Shown here one piece after another: positions 44,143-53,740 of a DNA stretch of 64,000 bases. Numbering within the stretch: position 1 is the stretch's first letter; each line of letters starts with the position of its first letter. This DNA comes from Bin55 sp009840545. GTDB lineage: Bacteria; Pseudomonadota; Gammaproteobacteria; Pseudomonadales; Azotimanducaceae. Under the pieces are notes generated by a model. It had not been told where the DNA came from. It did no database searches and worked only from the letters and a program-made list of their open reading frames with translations. The DNA is taken from positions 2,790,001-2,854,000 of the forward strand of contig OZ242357.1 of NCBI GenBank assembly GCA_965208815.1. Direction: 5' to 3'. The position numbers and the translations under genes are program-made.

Positions 44143-46020
44143 ATGAGCTCATTTTCAAATCGTTGGATCAAAATCGGAGGGATAGTTGTCATTTCTCTTG
44201 CGGTAGGAGCTGCGACATCGGCTGTCATTTTCTTTTCAATTTTTGGGACCGACAAGTCGACCTCTCTCGATTCAACTTCAATCCAAGAAATTGAACCCGA
44301 CTCCCTAGCAAATATCGATACGGACCCCAACGCATCCCCTCAGAGCGAAACCGGGAACGAGAAAGGCGTATATACCGGTGGTCTTGCAGACCTGCCTCGC
44401 TCAGGCAACGAATTCGATCGAACCCTTGAACTGTATCAGCATTTGTCCAATTTGGATAAGAACCAGCTAGTCGAAACGCTCGACGAGTCTTCGCACCTTG
44501 AACCAGATGCCCGCCTGGATGTTCAACGTCCGATATTTCAGCGATTGGCTTTCCTTGACTCAAAGTTGGCATTTGATCGTGCGAAAAAATTGCACCCGAG
44601 TCTGATCACTACAGTCTTTCTTCAATGGTCTATTACGGACGTCGATGAGGCCATAGCACATGCCAAGACCCTTGATCAACTGCGGAGATCCGCCGCATTG
44701 CGAGGCATTTTCAAGTCAAGAAATGACTTGCCTGAAAACATACTTCTACAAATCGGCAAAGAGCTGAACAGCGAAATAGAGGCGCAACGATTAATCAATT
44801 CGTCGAAGACCGACGATTATCTCGAGAATCCAGGAGAGTCATGGCGTGAAGTGGTAGGCACAGTACAGGATGACCCGGCTCAACTAGGATTGCTCCACTC
44901 TTTGGCCCGAACTTGGTTTGAGAAGGAGGGATTACCAGTAATCGGTGAAATTAACAGATCGCTTACAAATGATCAGGCTAGGAACTCTATATTGGATTCA
45001 GTGTTACACATGGCGGTGAGAGGCAATCCGCAAGCTACTTTTGAGTACGTCATGGGCATTCAAGAAGACAACAATCACGAAGTTGCTTTGGGCGTGATTC
45101 GCATTTGGGGGAGCGCAGACCCAGTTTCAGCTCTCAACGCAGCATTTGCTCTAGAAGACTCGCCAGTGCGTCAGACATTCTTGAATTCCGTGATGCAATC
45201 GTGGGCCGACAGCGATTCTCAAGCACTTCTAAGCAACCTTGGCTCTTTGCCTGAAGAGATGCATTCTAAAGGCCTAGAACTGGCGATTAGGTCCATAGCA
45301 AGAGATGCTCCCGAGCAAGCAGCATCATTGATAGCACGCATGGAAGACAGTTCAAAAAAGCACCACGCCGCCCAAATTGTTGTTTGGAACTGGATTCGCT
45401 CCGAACCCGCAGCGGCCCTCGATTGGGTCCTAACAGACGCAGAGGTATTACCTTTCCGCCAAGACTTACTACGTTCCGTGTTGCCGAGCCTTGCCGACGA
45501 AAACCCTCAGCTGGCATTTGATACAGCATTGGCTCAGCCTTTAGAAGATGGGAGTCCAGGTCTAGAAGTCTCCGTGATTGCCCGGCTTGCAGAGCAGAAC
45601 GATGATTTGGCACTCGATTTGCTGCCCAGAGTGCGGGACGGAAAAACAAAGACTGTCGCATACGGCATAGTCGGAACCATGTTGATACAAAAAGGCAATC
45701 CGTTGGAAGCCATGAAAATGTCGAGCCAGCTGCCCGAGTCTGATCAAGAGGGCTTCTTCGTGTTCACGATGGGCACATGGGCGGGAAGCGACCCTCAAAG
45801 CTTGTTTGACACAATCGATCGTCTTCCATCGCCATTAGCTCAGTCAAAGGCGGCGGCGATGCTCTCATTCATGAGTCTATTCAGCGAAGAATCTCTAACC
45901 GACAGTCAGTTAGAAAGGGTGGAAGAATACCTATCAGAAGAGGATGCACAGTCCGTGGAAGAAGGAGAAGCTGGACTGATCAAACAGATGATGAGTTTGG
46001 GATTGGAATTCATGCCGTAG
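44143..46020 (+). CDS. Membrane-anchored helical-repeat protein, paralogue 1 of 3
   Basis: A 625-residue protein. A single N-terminal membrane helix (about 10-36) is followed by an acidic linker and an all-helical domain from about residue 85 to 600. Irregular repeats of roughly 35 residues carry a W near the end of one helix and D/E-P-x-x-A-L at the start of the next. Examples are I-W-G-S-A-D-P-V-S-A-L, W-N-W-I-R-S-E-P-A-A-A-L and T-W-A-G-S-D-P-Q-S-L. This resembles HEAT or TPR scaffolds, but I cannot name the family. Two further copies lie at 58588 and 62376. The bulk should face the periplasm. No catalytic motif is seen; a protein-binding role is a guess. Confidence 0.75.
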   Translation: MSSFSNRWIKIGGIVVISLAVGAATSAVIFFSIFGTDKSTSLDSTSIQEIEPDSLANIDTDPNASPQSETGNEKGVYTGGLADLPRSGNEFDRTLELYQHLSNLDKNQLVETLDESSHLEPDARLDVQRPIFQRLAFLDSKLAFDRAKKLHPSLITTVFLQWSITDVDEAIAHAKTLDQLRRSAALRGIFKSRNDLPENILLQIGKELNSEIEAQRLINSSKTDDYLENPGESWREVVGTVQDDPAQLGLLHSLARTWFEKEGLPVIGEINRSLTNDQARNSILDSVLHMAVRGNPQATFEYVMGIQEDNNHEVALGVIRIWGSADPVSALNAAFALEDSPVRQTFLNSVMQSWADSDSQALLSNLGSLPEEMHSKGLELAIRSIARDAPEQAASLIARMEDSSKKHHAAQIVVWNWIRSEPAAALDWVLTDAEVLPFRQDLLRSVLPSLADENPQLAFDTALAQPLEDGSPGLEVSVIARLAEQNDDLALDLLPRVRDGKTKTVAYGIVGTMLIQKGNPLEAMKMSSQLPESDQEGFFVFTMGTWAGSDPQSLFDTIDRLPSPLAQSKAAAMLSFMSLFSEESLTDSQLERVEEYLSEEDAQSVEEGEAGLIKQMMSLGLEFMP

Positions 46021-46113
46021 TCGAAAACTGTGTGTTCAACAAGGATTCTCGCTTCAATGGAAAATGAACTCATCCCATACAAGAACGAGACTACAATTAA
46101 TTTGTTTTTCTCA

Positions 46114-46187
46114 GCGGGCGTTGTATAACGGCATTACCCCAGCTTCCCAAGCTGGAGACGAGGGTTCGACTCCCTTCGCCCGCACCA
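46114..46187 (+). tRNA. tRNA-Gly (anticodon CCC)
   Basis: A full cloverleaf can be drawn. The acceptor GCGGGCG (46114-46120) pairs with CGCCCGC (46177-46183). The anticodon stem CCAGC/GCTGG encloses loop TTCCCAA, with anticodon CCC. The T arm carries TTCGACT. The discriminator A is at 46184 and CCA is encoded at 46185-46187. The sequence is close to tRNA-Gly(CCC) of other proteobacteria. It reads GGG codons. Confidence 0.95.
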
Positions 46188-46195
46188 ACCGACCT

Positions 46196-47278
46196 CTATT
46201 CGAACATTACAACGTTTCGTGCGACCTCACCGGTCTCCAACTGTGTAAAACCGTCGTTAACGGAATGCAACTCCATGTGGCCAGAGATCATGTCGTCGAG
46301 ATGCAATTTTCCCGCTAGATAGAAATCGACAAATCGAGGCATATCCACTCGAAACCGATTAGATCCCATACTTGAGCCTTGTAACCTCTTCTCTCGTAAG
46401 AGTTCTGGACCATGAATCTCGATTTGTGTTCCTACAGGAATCATGCCGATCACCGTTGCAGTTCCTCCTGCTCGAATCATCTTCCACGCCTGTTCCGTGG
46501 TGACCTTCAATCCAATGGCTTCAAAGGAATAGTGAACTCCACCTTGCGTGAGCTCCCGTACCATCTCCACAGGATCAGACTCGCTCGCATTGACTACATC
46601 GGTCGCCCCGAACTTCTTGGCTAATTCCAACTTGCTGGCGATTGTGTCAATTGCAATGATTCGACCCGCTCCCGCTAACTCAGCACCGTTGATGCATGAC
46701 AAGCCAACGCCGCCACAACCAATGACTGCAACAGTGGCTCCTGGTTCAACTCTTGCTGTGTGTATCACGGCACCGACCCCGGTGGTAACTCCACAACCGA
46801 TCAGTGCGGCTCGGTCCAGTGGCATGTCGTCGCGAATTTTTGCCAATGCATGCTCATGAACCAGCATGCACTCGGCAAACGAGGAGAGATTGAGAAACTG
46901 AGCGATTGGCTTGCCGTTTTGGGAGAGTCTGGGCTCCTCGCCCATACCACGTTGAAGCTCAGGTTCTTGACACAAAGCCATTCTTCCAGTCAGACAATAC
47001 TCGCAGTGTCCGCAGAATGCCGAAAGGCATGTAATTACATGGTCGCCTGGTTTGACATACGTAACATCCGAACCCACAGCTTCCACTACACCTGCGGATT
47101 CATGCCCAAGAATTGTCGGTAGAAAGTATGGATACGAACCGTTTTGAAAGTGTAAGTCGGAATGGCATATTCCTGCCGCAACCGTACGAATGAGGACTTC
47201 GCGGGCCTGTGGTTTGCTGATCGAGACATCCTCAATTTCGAGCGGCTTCGATACCTCATGAAGGACTGCTGCTTTCAC
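46196..47278 (-). CDS. Zinc-dependent alcohol dehydrogenase (class III-like MDR)
   Basis: A 360-residue medium-chain dehydrogenase. Catalytic zinc ligands are in G-I-C-H-S-D (C38) and G-H-E-S-A (H59), plus C173-like in I-G-C-G-V. Structural zinc is held by C-G-H-C-E-Y-C...C at about 89-103. The NAD-binding motif is G-C-G-G-V-G-L at about 194-200. Homologues include formaldehyde- and thiol-dependent dehydrogenases; the pattern is close to the NDMA/mycothiol-type group, but exact alcohol specificity is unknown. Its stop is only nine bases beyond the tRNA-Gly CCA end on the other strand. It lies 97 bases after the alkB-like gene on the same strand. Confidence 0.9.
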   Translation of the reverse strand: MKAAVLHEVSKPLEIEDVSISKPQAREVLIRTVAAGICHSDLHFQNGSYPYFLPTILGHESAGVVEAVGSDVTYVKPGDHVITCLSAFCGHCEYCLTGRMALCQEPELQRGMGEEPRLSQNGKPIAQFLNLSSFAECMLVHEHALAKIRDDMPLDRAALIGCGVTTGVGAVIHTARVEPGATVAVIGCGGVGLSCINGAELAGAGRIIAIDTIASKLELAKKFGATDVVNASESDPVEMVRELTQGGVHYSFEAIGLKVTTEQAWKMIRAGGTATVIGMIPVGTQIEIHGPELLREKRLQGSSMGSNRFRVDMPRFVDFYLAGKLHLDDMISGHMELHSVNDGFTQLETGEVARNVVMFE

Positions 47279-47375
47279 TTCATCTGTCTCCTCAAATATC
47301 AGTTTGGATTGTAAGACAGTCCGGAGACCTCATCGAATTGGATGTGGTCTGAATTCAAACCGTCAGACGACTTAC

Positions 47376-47978
47376 TCACTGCATCAATCGAAAAGAGAAA
47401 TTCACCCGCGGACCAACATCACGGCTCGTCTTGGGCAATTCGTGCATCCAAAAACGCTGAAGCGGTTCGTACATCATGAGCAAGCTGTTGTGTTCGAGAT
47501 CAATGGACACACTTCTGTTTCGGCGATGTCGATGTCGTAGCCTTAATTTTCGTGTAGAACCAAGGCTGAAAGATGCGATATTCACTTCCGGTCCAAGTTC
47601 TGGTTCGTTGTCCGCGTGCCAACCTACGCTATGCGCTCCGTGTTCGTAGAGATTGGCCAGTACAGAATTGAAGTGCAAGTTCGTCGTCTGTTCAATGCTT
47701 TGCTTGATTGACTGCACGAACGGAGGAATGGGTTGTGGTCTGTGTACTATGCCAGAGTATGTATACGTCCGCCCAGCGTCACTGAACCATGCGGACAATC
47801 GGGGCACGTCGAGTTGCTTCCCGAACACGACGATACGTTCCTGCCGCCATTGAATGTCTTCTATGGCAAGGCGGAATGCTTTCTCCGCTGCGTCTCTGCC
47901 CAACAATTCGGAAAAGTAATCTACACTTCCGTCGCATTCAACTAGGCTTAGCAGACGCGTTCTAACTATAGTTGTCAC
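47376..47978 (-). CDS. AlkB-like 2-oxoglutarate/Fe(II) dioxygenase
   Basis: A 200-residue protein of the AlkB family, in the short ALKBH2/3-like form. Iron ligands are H121-A-D123 in G-W-H-A-D-N-E-P and H179 in W-M-H-E-L-P. R191 and R197 in R-V-N-F-S-F-R bind 2-oxoglutarate. The N-Y-Y/L-Y-x-x-G-x-x-S-V-G-W-H layout (L-Y-E-H-G-A-H-S-V-G-W-H) is standard. It should remove alkyl groups from adenine or cytosine in DNA or RNA. It follows the ABC-2 permease gene by 21 bases on the same strand, so it may be in the same message. Confidence 0.9.
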   Translation of the reverse strand: MTTIVRTRLLSLVECDGSVDYFSELLGRDAAEKAFRLAIEDIQWRQERIVVFGKQLDVPRLSAWFSDAGRTYTYSGIVHRPQPIPPFVQSIKQSIEQTTNLHFNSVLANLYEHGAHSVGWHADNEPELGPEVNIASFSLGSTRKLRLRHRHRRNRSVSIDLEHNSLLMMYEPLQRFWMHELPKTSRDVGPRVNFSFRLMQ

Positions 47979-47999
47979 GTCGCGGGTGAGTTGGTTCTG

Positions 48000-48725
48000 C
48001 TAGCCGCTCAAGAGCTTTTCTCTGCGGTTTCCACGCAGAAAGGCAAGACTGAAAATCATGAGCGTGACCAGAGCTATGAAGATTCGATTACGTAGCGTCT
48101 CAACAATAATCGCTTTAAGAACTTGGTCGTTGATCGCATGTGGATTGTAAATTGGCGAGAACCAAATCTGTTGTCCCCCAAACTCTGTGAACAATATGTT
48201 CGCTCCCAACAACACCACTGCAACGATCGCCCCAGAGACTTCACTTCTAAATAAAGTGGAGAACCCCATTGAAACGGCCATGTAGAACACGCCGACTTGA
48301 AACGCACCGTACAGGGACTCCAAGTTGTATGGCGTGATCAAAAACCACGCATACAAGCCCATGATTGCTAACGTCAACAAGAGAATCATAAAGCTTGCTA
48401 GGATCTTTACCCACCAAACCTTTTCAGCGCCACCCGGTACGGTGTAAACAATCTCGAGCGTACGAGCGTTGATTTCGCTCGCGACAATTCTGAGGCCGAG
48501 AAATAGACCAACGAAAGCGAGGGGCAAAGCAAGTCGGAACTGAATGCCCGCGTCTCGAATGGTCACCCAATCCAGAATCTCCATGCCCGACTGAGGTCCA
48601 AGCCAAACAATTGGGACGATGATCGGAATAAGCCAAAACTTGTGACCGGCGATGGCAATGGCCGCATAGCGCAGTACTTCAATTTCTTGAAAAAGAAACT
48701 TGATGGAGCGGGACACTATGTTCAT
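48000..48725 (-). CDS. ABC-2-type transporter permease coupled to the RND-ABC fusion gene
   Basis: A 241-residue membrane protein with six hydrophobic helices, in an ABC-2 type permease pattern (R-I-V-A-S-E-I-N-A-R-T-L-E-I-V-Y-T-V-P-G near 78-97 is the coupling helix region). It has no ATPase domain. Its ATG overlaps the stop of the upstream 1602-residue gene by four bases (ATGA). That gene ends in an ABC ATPase of the ABC-2 kind, so the two products very probably form one transporter. The substrate is unknown. Confidence 0.85.
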   Translation of the reverse strand: MNIVSRSIKFLFQEIEVLRYAAIAIAGHKFWLIPIIVPIVWLGPQSGMEILDWVTIRDAGIQFRLALPLAFVGLFLGLRIVASEINARTLEIVYTVPGGAEKVWWVKILASFMILLLTLAIMGLYAWFLITPYNLESLYGAFQVGVFYMAVSMGFSTLFRSEVSGAIVAVVLLGANILFTEFGGQQIWFSPIYNPHAINDQVLKAIIVETLRNRIFIALVTLMIFSLAFLRGNRREKLLSG

Positions 48726-51700
48726 GACGTTGCAAGAAGCCAGAGATATCCGTCTTCGGGACGCGGGTTCAATTGCTTTGCATCTTCGGATGGACTCTCA
48801 TTCCAGATGATTCGCTGGATAGTATCGCCCGAGGCATCTGGAGCTTCCTCAGCGAGAATTGCTCCTTCGGGCAATGACTTGTCCTCGCCTTGCTCAATCT
48901 TTTTCTCCCAAACCCGGCCGACTGCGTTCGTGGCAAGGTCGCTTGGTGTTCCATCGAATCTCAATCGACTCTTTGCAATCACCAGGACACGCTCACAGGA
49001 AATTGCTACGTCCTCGACAACGTGAGTTGAGAACAGAACAATGCGAGTTTCGGCAAGGCGTGCCAGCAAGTTTCTAAATCGAATTCGTTCGCGAGGATCC
49101 AATCCAACTGTGGGTTCGTCCACGATTATGATTGCGGGCAATCGGAGAAGCGTTCGTGCTACGGCAACCCGTTGTTTCATACCGCCAGAAAGAGAACTGA
49201 TCTTGTCGTCAATCTTGTCGGCCAACCCAACTTCTTCGATGAGGCTGGCAACTCTTTCCTTGCGAATCTTAGGATCGATGTCGTATAGAGCGGCGTAGTA
49301 CTGTAGATAGTCGCGTGGTGTGAGGCTGAGCGGAAGACCCGCATCTTGGGGCAAGTAGCCTACCCACCGTGCCAACACCTTTTGGATGGCTCGAAGCGGA
49401 ACTCCTCCGATCTTGATCGCGCCTCGAGTTGGGTTGATGATCCCTGCCAATTGTCGGAGTAACGTGGTCTTGCCGGCACCATTGGGACCAAGAATCCCAA
49501 TCATGCCGCGTTTGGCAGTGAAGCTGACCGACCATAACGCACGGATTTCCTCAGCGGGCAGGTCCAATCCGCCAACACGTCGACTAAGCCGTCTCCACCA
49601 AGTACGGGGATATTTCATGAATCCTCGCACAACACGATCGGGCAATTCACCTCTCTCCTGTCTGGTCGCGCTTCTGCGCATGACTTGCCCGAAAGCGAGT
49701 AGCAGAGTCGCAACGATCGGCCAGAAGAGCGTGGTTTGAGTCCCATCTTCGTTAAGAATTGGTCGGACAAAAGTGAAGTAAACGAATCCACCGATGGTCA
49801 GCCAAGGCAACAGTACGGCTAGAAAGCCTTCTATCCCTCCCCTTCGCGCCCGACCGTCGTCGGAAACTAGCCCTCTCGCTTTTCGAATCTCCAAGAAAAC
49901 TCTTGCGATAAATCCACTGGCGATCAACCAAAATATCAAACCCCACCCTCGTTCAGGTGTAAGCCATCCCAACGCACCCGCTCCAAGCGCAAGAATCGAA
50001 AAGACCAAAGATCGCTCAAACATGTCCTTGCGATTGAAAACTCTTCCTCCTGCCGCGACGACCTTGCGAGCGAAATTCTTGTGTGCGTTTAGCGTTCTGC
50101 GAATAGGTCCAGGTAAACCGTAAATCTTGCTCAAGTACGTAACCTCTAGTTCGGGTGGTCCGTCCGTGGTGTCCGGTTCAGGAATGTGAACCCTTCGGAA
50201 GAAAAACACGATCAGTGCAAGAAGAACACCTCCAACTAGCAACCCAACAACGAGCTGCCAAAGCAAACCATTGAGGCCTGCCACCAAAATTAGCAACGCC
50301 ATGATTCCTATTAGTGCAACACCCCACCCGATGACAAGCCAAGGTCCAACTCTGCCGAAGAGAAGGTCTAGTCTTCTAAGCAATACATAACCTATCGGGA
50401 CAATGATCAACGTCATAATCGCCGAAGTCGCCAGACCTGACATCACCACAATAGCGAAGGGCGGCCAGATTTCGTTTTCCGCTCCTGTGGCGAGCGAGAG
50501 TGGCCATAGTGCCGCTATGGTTGTTGCGGCGGTCAACAAAACGGGACGCGTTCGTTCCTTGACGGCCGCATATGCAGCAGCGCCTGAAGAGTAGCCAATT
50601 CGGCTAAATTGTTGCATACGGTCGATGAGCAGAATGGCTGGATTGACCATGAGTCCGATTAAGATCAGAATGCCGGAGATCACCATGGGATCTAACAATG
50701 GTGTCCCGGTCAAGGCAAGGCCCCACAAAGTCCCGAGCACGGTCAGTGGAATCGCAACCATGACTAGCACTGGCAGAATCAGCGACTCGAGAATGATCGC
50801 TAATGAGAGGAACACCAGACCCAAGGCAGCAAAACCGAGTTGTTGGCCAGTGTCTACGTTCTCTTCATCCGCATCTGGAATGTCAATTACGTAGCCCTCG
50901 GGTCGTGGAACGGATCGTATGAAATCCTTAATCTCATTCTCAATGGATTCACGTCCACTTCCAGAATCTGGCACAGAACGATCCAACGAGTACATGACCT
51001 TCATCTCTCGTCGCCCGTTCTTGTGAACAATCACTCCCGGAGCTGGCATTTCTGTTACTCGCGAAAATGCCGCTATTGGCAGAACACCTTGGGAAGTCTG
51101 GATGCGCATGTCGTTGAAGTCTCGGCGAGAATCCGATTCTTCACGAACTCCTTCTCGTTCTACAACCACTGAAATTTCTCGACCCGACCGCAATGGATAG
51201 GGGGACGCAAGTGTTTGTCCCCTCTTGCCAGCTATTTGCAAGAATGGTAGTGCTTCCGAAACCGTCAGCCCAAACGCCTGCAAGGCAGTCTCATCGGGTT
51301 CCACCCACAGTTCTGGATTTCTTGGTTGAATCGGAAGCCAAGACCGATCCACGTAATTCACCTCGGACAGCCGCGCCTGCAAATCTTGGCTCAACGCCAT
51401 GAGTCTCTTCGGATCTGGACCGGACAGAATTACCTCCTGTCCTGACGAACCACCAAAAAAGCTCCCGTGCCCACGACCTCGACCAGCACTGCTGTAGTCC
51501 ATGTCACCTGTAGTGCCTATCGAAAGTCGAGTCGTACGTCTTGCAGACTCTTCAGCTGCTTCCCGAATACGGACCGCGCTGAAATCGGGAGGTCTTTCAT
51601 CTTGCTCGACAAAGTGTACGGTGAACCTAGCCTGATTTTGATTCACCGCAGCTTCAACCGTATCTACGCCTTCCATAGACTTGATGTCACGACCAATCAT

Positions 51701-53530
51701 CGAGACGTACGAAGCCATTGTGTCCAAGTCGGTAGTTCTGTTGTGCGAAACAGTGGTTGTAAAGTTAATCGAGTCCGCCTGCGGTGGATCGTCCGCATTA
51801 CTGTTGTTTTGCATTGCCCACGGGGCAGCAATGACGACCGTCACAACCACAGCTATAAGCGTTCCTGCTAGCCAGGATGGAGGTTGGCGAAGAGCGTTTG
51901 TAACCAGGCCTGCCAATAAGACTCTCGCTCTATCCGGAACTAGCATTCCACCACGCTGTTCGCGTCGTTGTTGTTGCTCTTTTACGCGTCTTACAGCGGC
52001 TGGAGCTGCCAATCGGTGCGCAAGCAGCGGAACCAATCCAATGGCGACTAACAGTGACGAGAATAACGGCAACACGACCGAGACACTCAGTACTTGTAGT
52101 ACTTGCCGAAAAAGTGCCGATTCAATCGGAATTAGAAAAACAGGAAGAAATACGATGGCTGTCGTGACACTGGCACCGACGATGGCCCTAACAGTCTTTC
52201 GTAGGCCCAATCGAGCTGCTTCTGTAGGGGTTATTCCTCGTTCGATTCCGCGTAAGATTGCTTCGTAAACTACAACACTGTTGTCCACAAGCAACCCTAC
52301 CGACATGGCCAAACCAAACAACGTGAGGAGGTTTATGGAGTGACCAAGCAGATAAAGTCCCGCGATTGCTGTCATCAGACTCACAGGCACTGCGATTCCG
52401 ACAATTGCTACAGCACGCCATTGGCGGAGGAAAAGGAACAACACCAACAGCGCAACACAAAAACCTGTCAAACCAAGATTGATAAGACGTTGTATTTGCT
52501 CGTCCAATGACCTCGAGGCATCGAAGCCAATTTTGAGGTCAATACCAACAGACTGGACGACTTCGCGTATTTCTCCCAACCGTTTTCGAACATCCCTGCC
52601 AATTTCGATTAGGTTCGAGCCTTGTTCCTGTTCTAAGGTGATTCCAACCGCAGGATTTCCGTCCACTTGGAATATTTGGGCGTTCTGTCCATAGCCTAAG
52701 TAAACATCCGCCACATGTCCCACAGTAAGAGGGTTGTTCGAAGATATGCGGGCTTGTCGCAGAGTGTTTAGAGAGTCGACAGTGCCATCAAAAACGACAT
52801 TGGTACGGCCGTCTTCCGACTCAAAATTGCCAACATAGACTGCTGAACCTAGTTTGCTGTTCAACGCGCCAATCACTTGTTCGATCGTCGCTCCTAGACT
52901 TGCAGTCTTATCGGTGTCGACTGCAACGATCACTTGCCTGCCGCCTCCTCCAATCGCAACTGCTCGCGCAACTCCTGGAATGCTCGAAAGACGAGGCACT
53001 ACCATTTCAACCGCAAGGTCGTACACCTGGTCTGTTTCGCGGTCTCCGCCGAGTACGTAGAGGGTCATGATGTAAGCATCAATACTCCCAAGGTTGTCAG
53101 CGCCGCCCCACACAGAAATGTTGGTAGTTCGAAGTTCTGAGTTGCGCTGCAACCTGCTCGCTATCCTTCGTATTTCGTACTCGCGAACCTTGAGGTCGGT
53201 GCCTGGATCGAAAGTGATCTGTAGCGAACCACGGTCGCCATAGATTTGACCCACGGTTTCTCGTATTCCTTGGAGTCCCCTGATGCGCGAAGTAAGAGGA
53301 ATGAGAACCTCCCTCTCAACAACATCAGCGGTACTACCGGGTCGCTGAAAGCTAACTGAGAGTTGTTCGGTAGGCATAGCGGGGAACAACTGGATCGGCA
53401 TTCGACTGATACCAACTGCCCCAAGAATGATGATTGCAAGAAACATCATCGCGGTAGCAACCGGCCGCAAGACCGGCAAACTTAGGAAATCTGGAAGCAG
53501 TTTCCGTGGTTTGGCAGTTATTTCCGCCAC
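48722..53530 (-). CDS. RND efflux permease fused to a C-terminal ABC ATPase (1602 residues)
   Basis: The N-terminal part (about 1-1080) is a complete RND permease. TM1 is at 18-40, a first porter region follows, a TM block lies at about 350-525, TM7 is near 570, and a second porter domain precedes the TM block at about 905-1080. The TM4 motif is G-L-L-V-D-N-S-V-V-V, with one Asp; the TM10 region reads G-L-M-V-N-P-A-I-L-L, without the Lys of AcrB. Residues 1080-1330 hold further hydrophobic helices. The C-terminal 270 residues are an ABC ATPase: Walker A G-P-N-G-A-G-K-T-T (about 1353), signature L-S-G-G-M-K-Q-R (about 1447), Walker B I-I-I-V-D-E-P-T, H-loop S-T-H. The frame is unbroken across 4.8 kb. 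No membrane-fusion protein or outer-membrane channel gene is adjacent. Confidence 0.9.
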   Translation of the reverse strand: MAEITAKPRKLLPDFLSLPVLRPVATAMMFLAIIILGAVGISRMPIQLFPAMPTEQLSVSFQRPGSTADVVEREVLIPLTSRIRGLQGIRETVGQIYGDRGSLQITFDPGTDLKVREYEIRRIASRLQRNSELRTTNISVWGGADNLGSIDAYIMTLYVLGGDRETDQVYDLAVEMVVPRLSSIPGVARAVAIGGGGRQVIVAVDTDKTASLGATIEQVIGALNSKLGSAVYVGNFESEDGRTNVVFDGTVDSLNTLRQARISSNNPLTVGHVADVYLGYGQNAQIFQVDGNPAVGITLEQEQGSNLIEIGRDVRKRLGEIREVVQSVGIDLKIGFDASRSLDEQIQRLINLGLTGFCVALLVLFLFLRQWRAVAIVGIAVPVSLMTAIAGLYLLGHSINLLTLFGLAMSVGLLVDNSVVVYEAILRGIERGITPTEAARLGLRKTVRAIVGASVTTAIVFLPVFLIPIESALFRQVLQVLSVSVVLPLFSSLLVAIGLVPLLAHRLAAPAAVRRVKEQQQRREQRGGMLVPDRARVLLAGLVTNALRQPPSWLAGTLIAVVVTVVIAAPWAMQNNSNADDPPQADSINFTTTVSHNRTTDLDTMASYVSMIGRDIKSMEGVDTVEAAVNQNQARFTVHFVEQDERPPDFSAVRIREAAEESARRTTRLSIGTTGDMDYSSAGRGRGHGSFFGGSSGQEVILSGPDPKRLMALSQDLQARLSEVNYVDRSWLPIQPRNPELWVEPDETALQAFGLTVSEALPFLQIAGKRGQTLASPYPLRSGREISVVVEREGVREESDSRRDFNDMRIQTSQGVLPIAAFSRVTEMPAPGVIVHKNGRREMKVMYSLDRSVPDSGSGRESIENEIKDFIRSVPRPEGYVIDIPDADEENVDTGQQLGFAALGLVFLSLAIILESLILPVLVMVAIPLTVLGTLWGLALTGTPLLDPMVISGILILIGLMVNPAILLIDRMQQFSRIGYSSGAAAYAAVKERTRPVLLTAATTIAALWPLSLATGAENEIWPPFAIVVMSGLATSAIMTLIIVPIGYVLLRRLDLLFGRVGPWLVIGWGVALIGIMALLILVAGLNGLLWQLVVGLLVGGVLLALIVFFFRRVHIPEPDTTDGPPELEVTYLSKIYGLPGPIRRTLNAHKNFARKVVAAGGRVFNRKDMFERSLVFSILALGAGALGWLTPERGWGLIFWLIASGFIARVFLEIRKARGLVSDDGRARRGGIEGFLAVLLPWLTIGGFVYFTFVRPILNEDGTQTTLFWPIVATLLLAFGQVMRRSATRQERGELPDRVVRGFMKYPRTWWRRLSRRVGGLDLPAEEIRALWSVSFTAKRGMIGILGPNGAGKTTLLRQLAGIINPTRGAIKIGGVPLRAIQKVLARWVGYLPQDAGLPLSLTPRDYLQYYAALYDIDPKIRKERVASLIEEVGLADKIDDKISSLSGGMKQRVAVARTLLRLPAIIIVDEPTVGLDPRERIRFRNLLARLAETRIVLFSTHVVEDVAISCERVLVIAKSRLRFDGTPSDLATNAVGRVWEKKIEQGEDKSLPEGAILAEEAPDASGDTIQRIIWNESPSEDAKQLNPRPEDGYLWLLATS

Positions 53531-53740
53531 AAAGAGCTCACTGTGTCGACCATCAGATTCCCGCTAAGAATAACGCACACCAATGCCTAGTCTAATCGTT
53601 GCAATTTTTGTGCCACTCAGAAGCGCTTTAGGTCCGAACAAACTCAACGGAAATTGGGCTAGATTTACGCTAATATTCGTTGCATGTGCAACAGTCTTTG
53701 TTTGCACAGAAATTGAAACGAATAGTGCACGAGGGACGCT

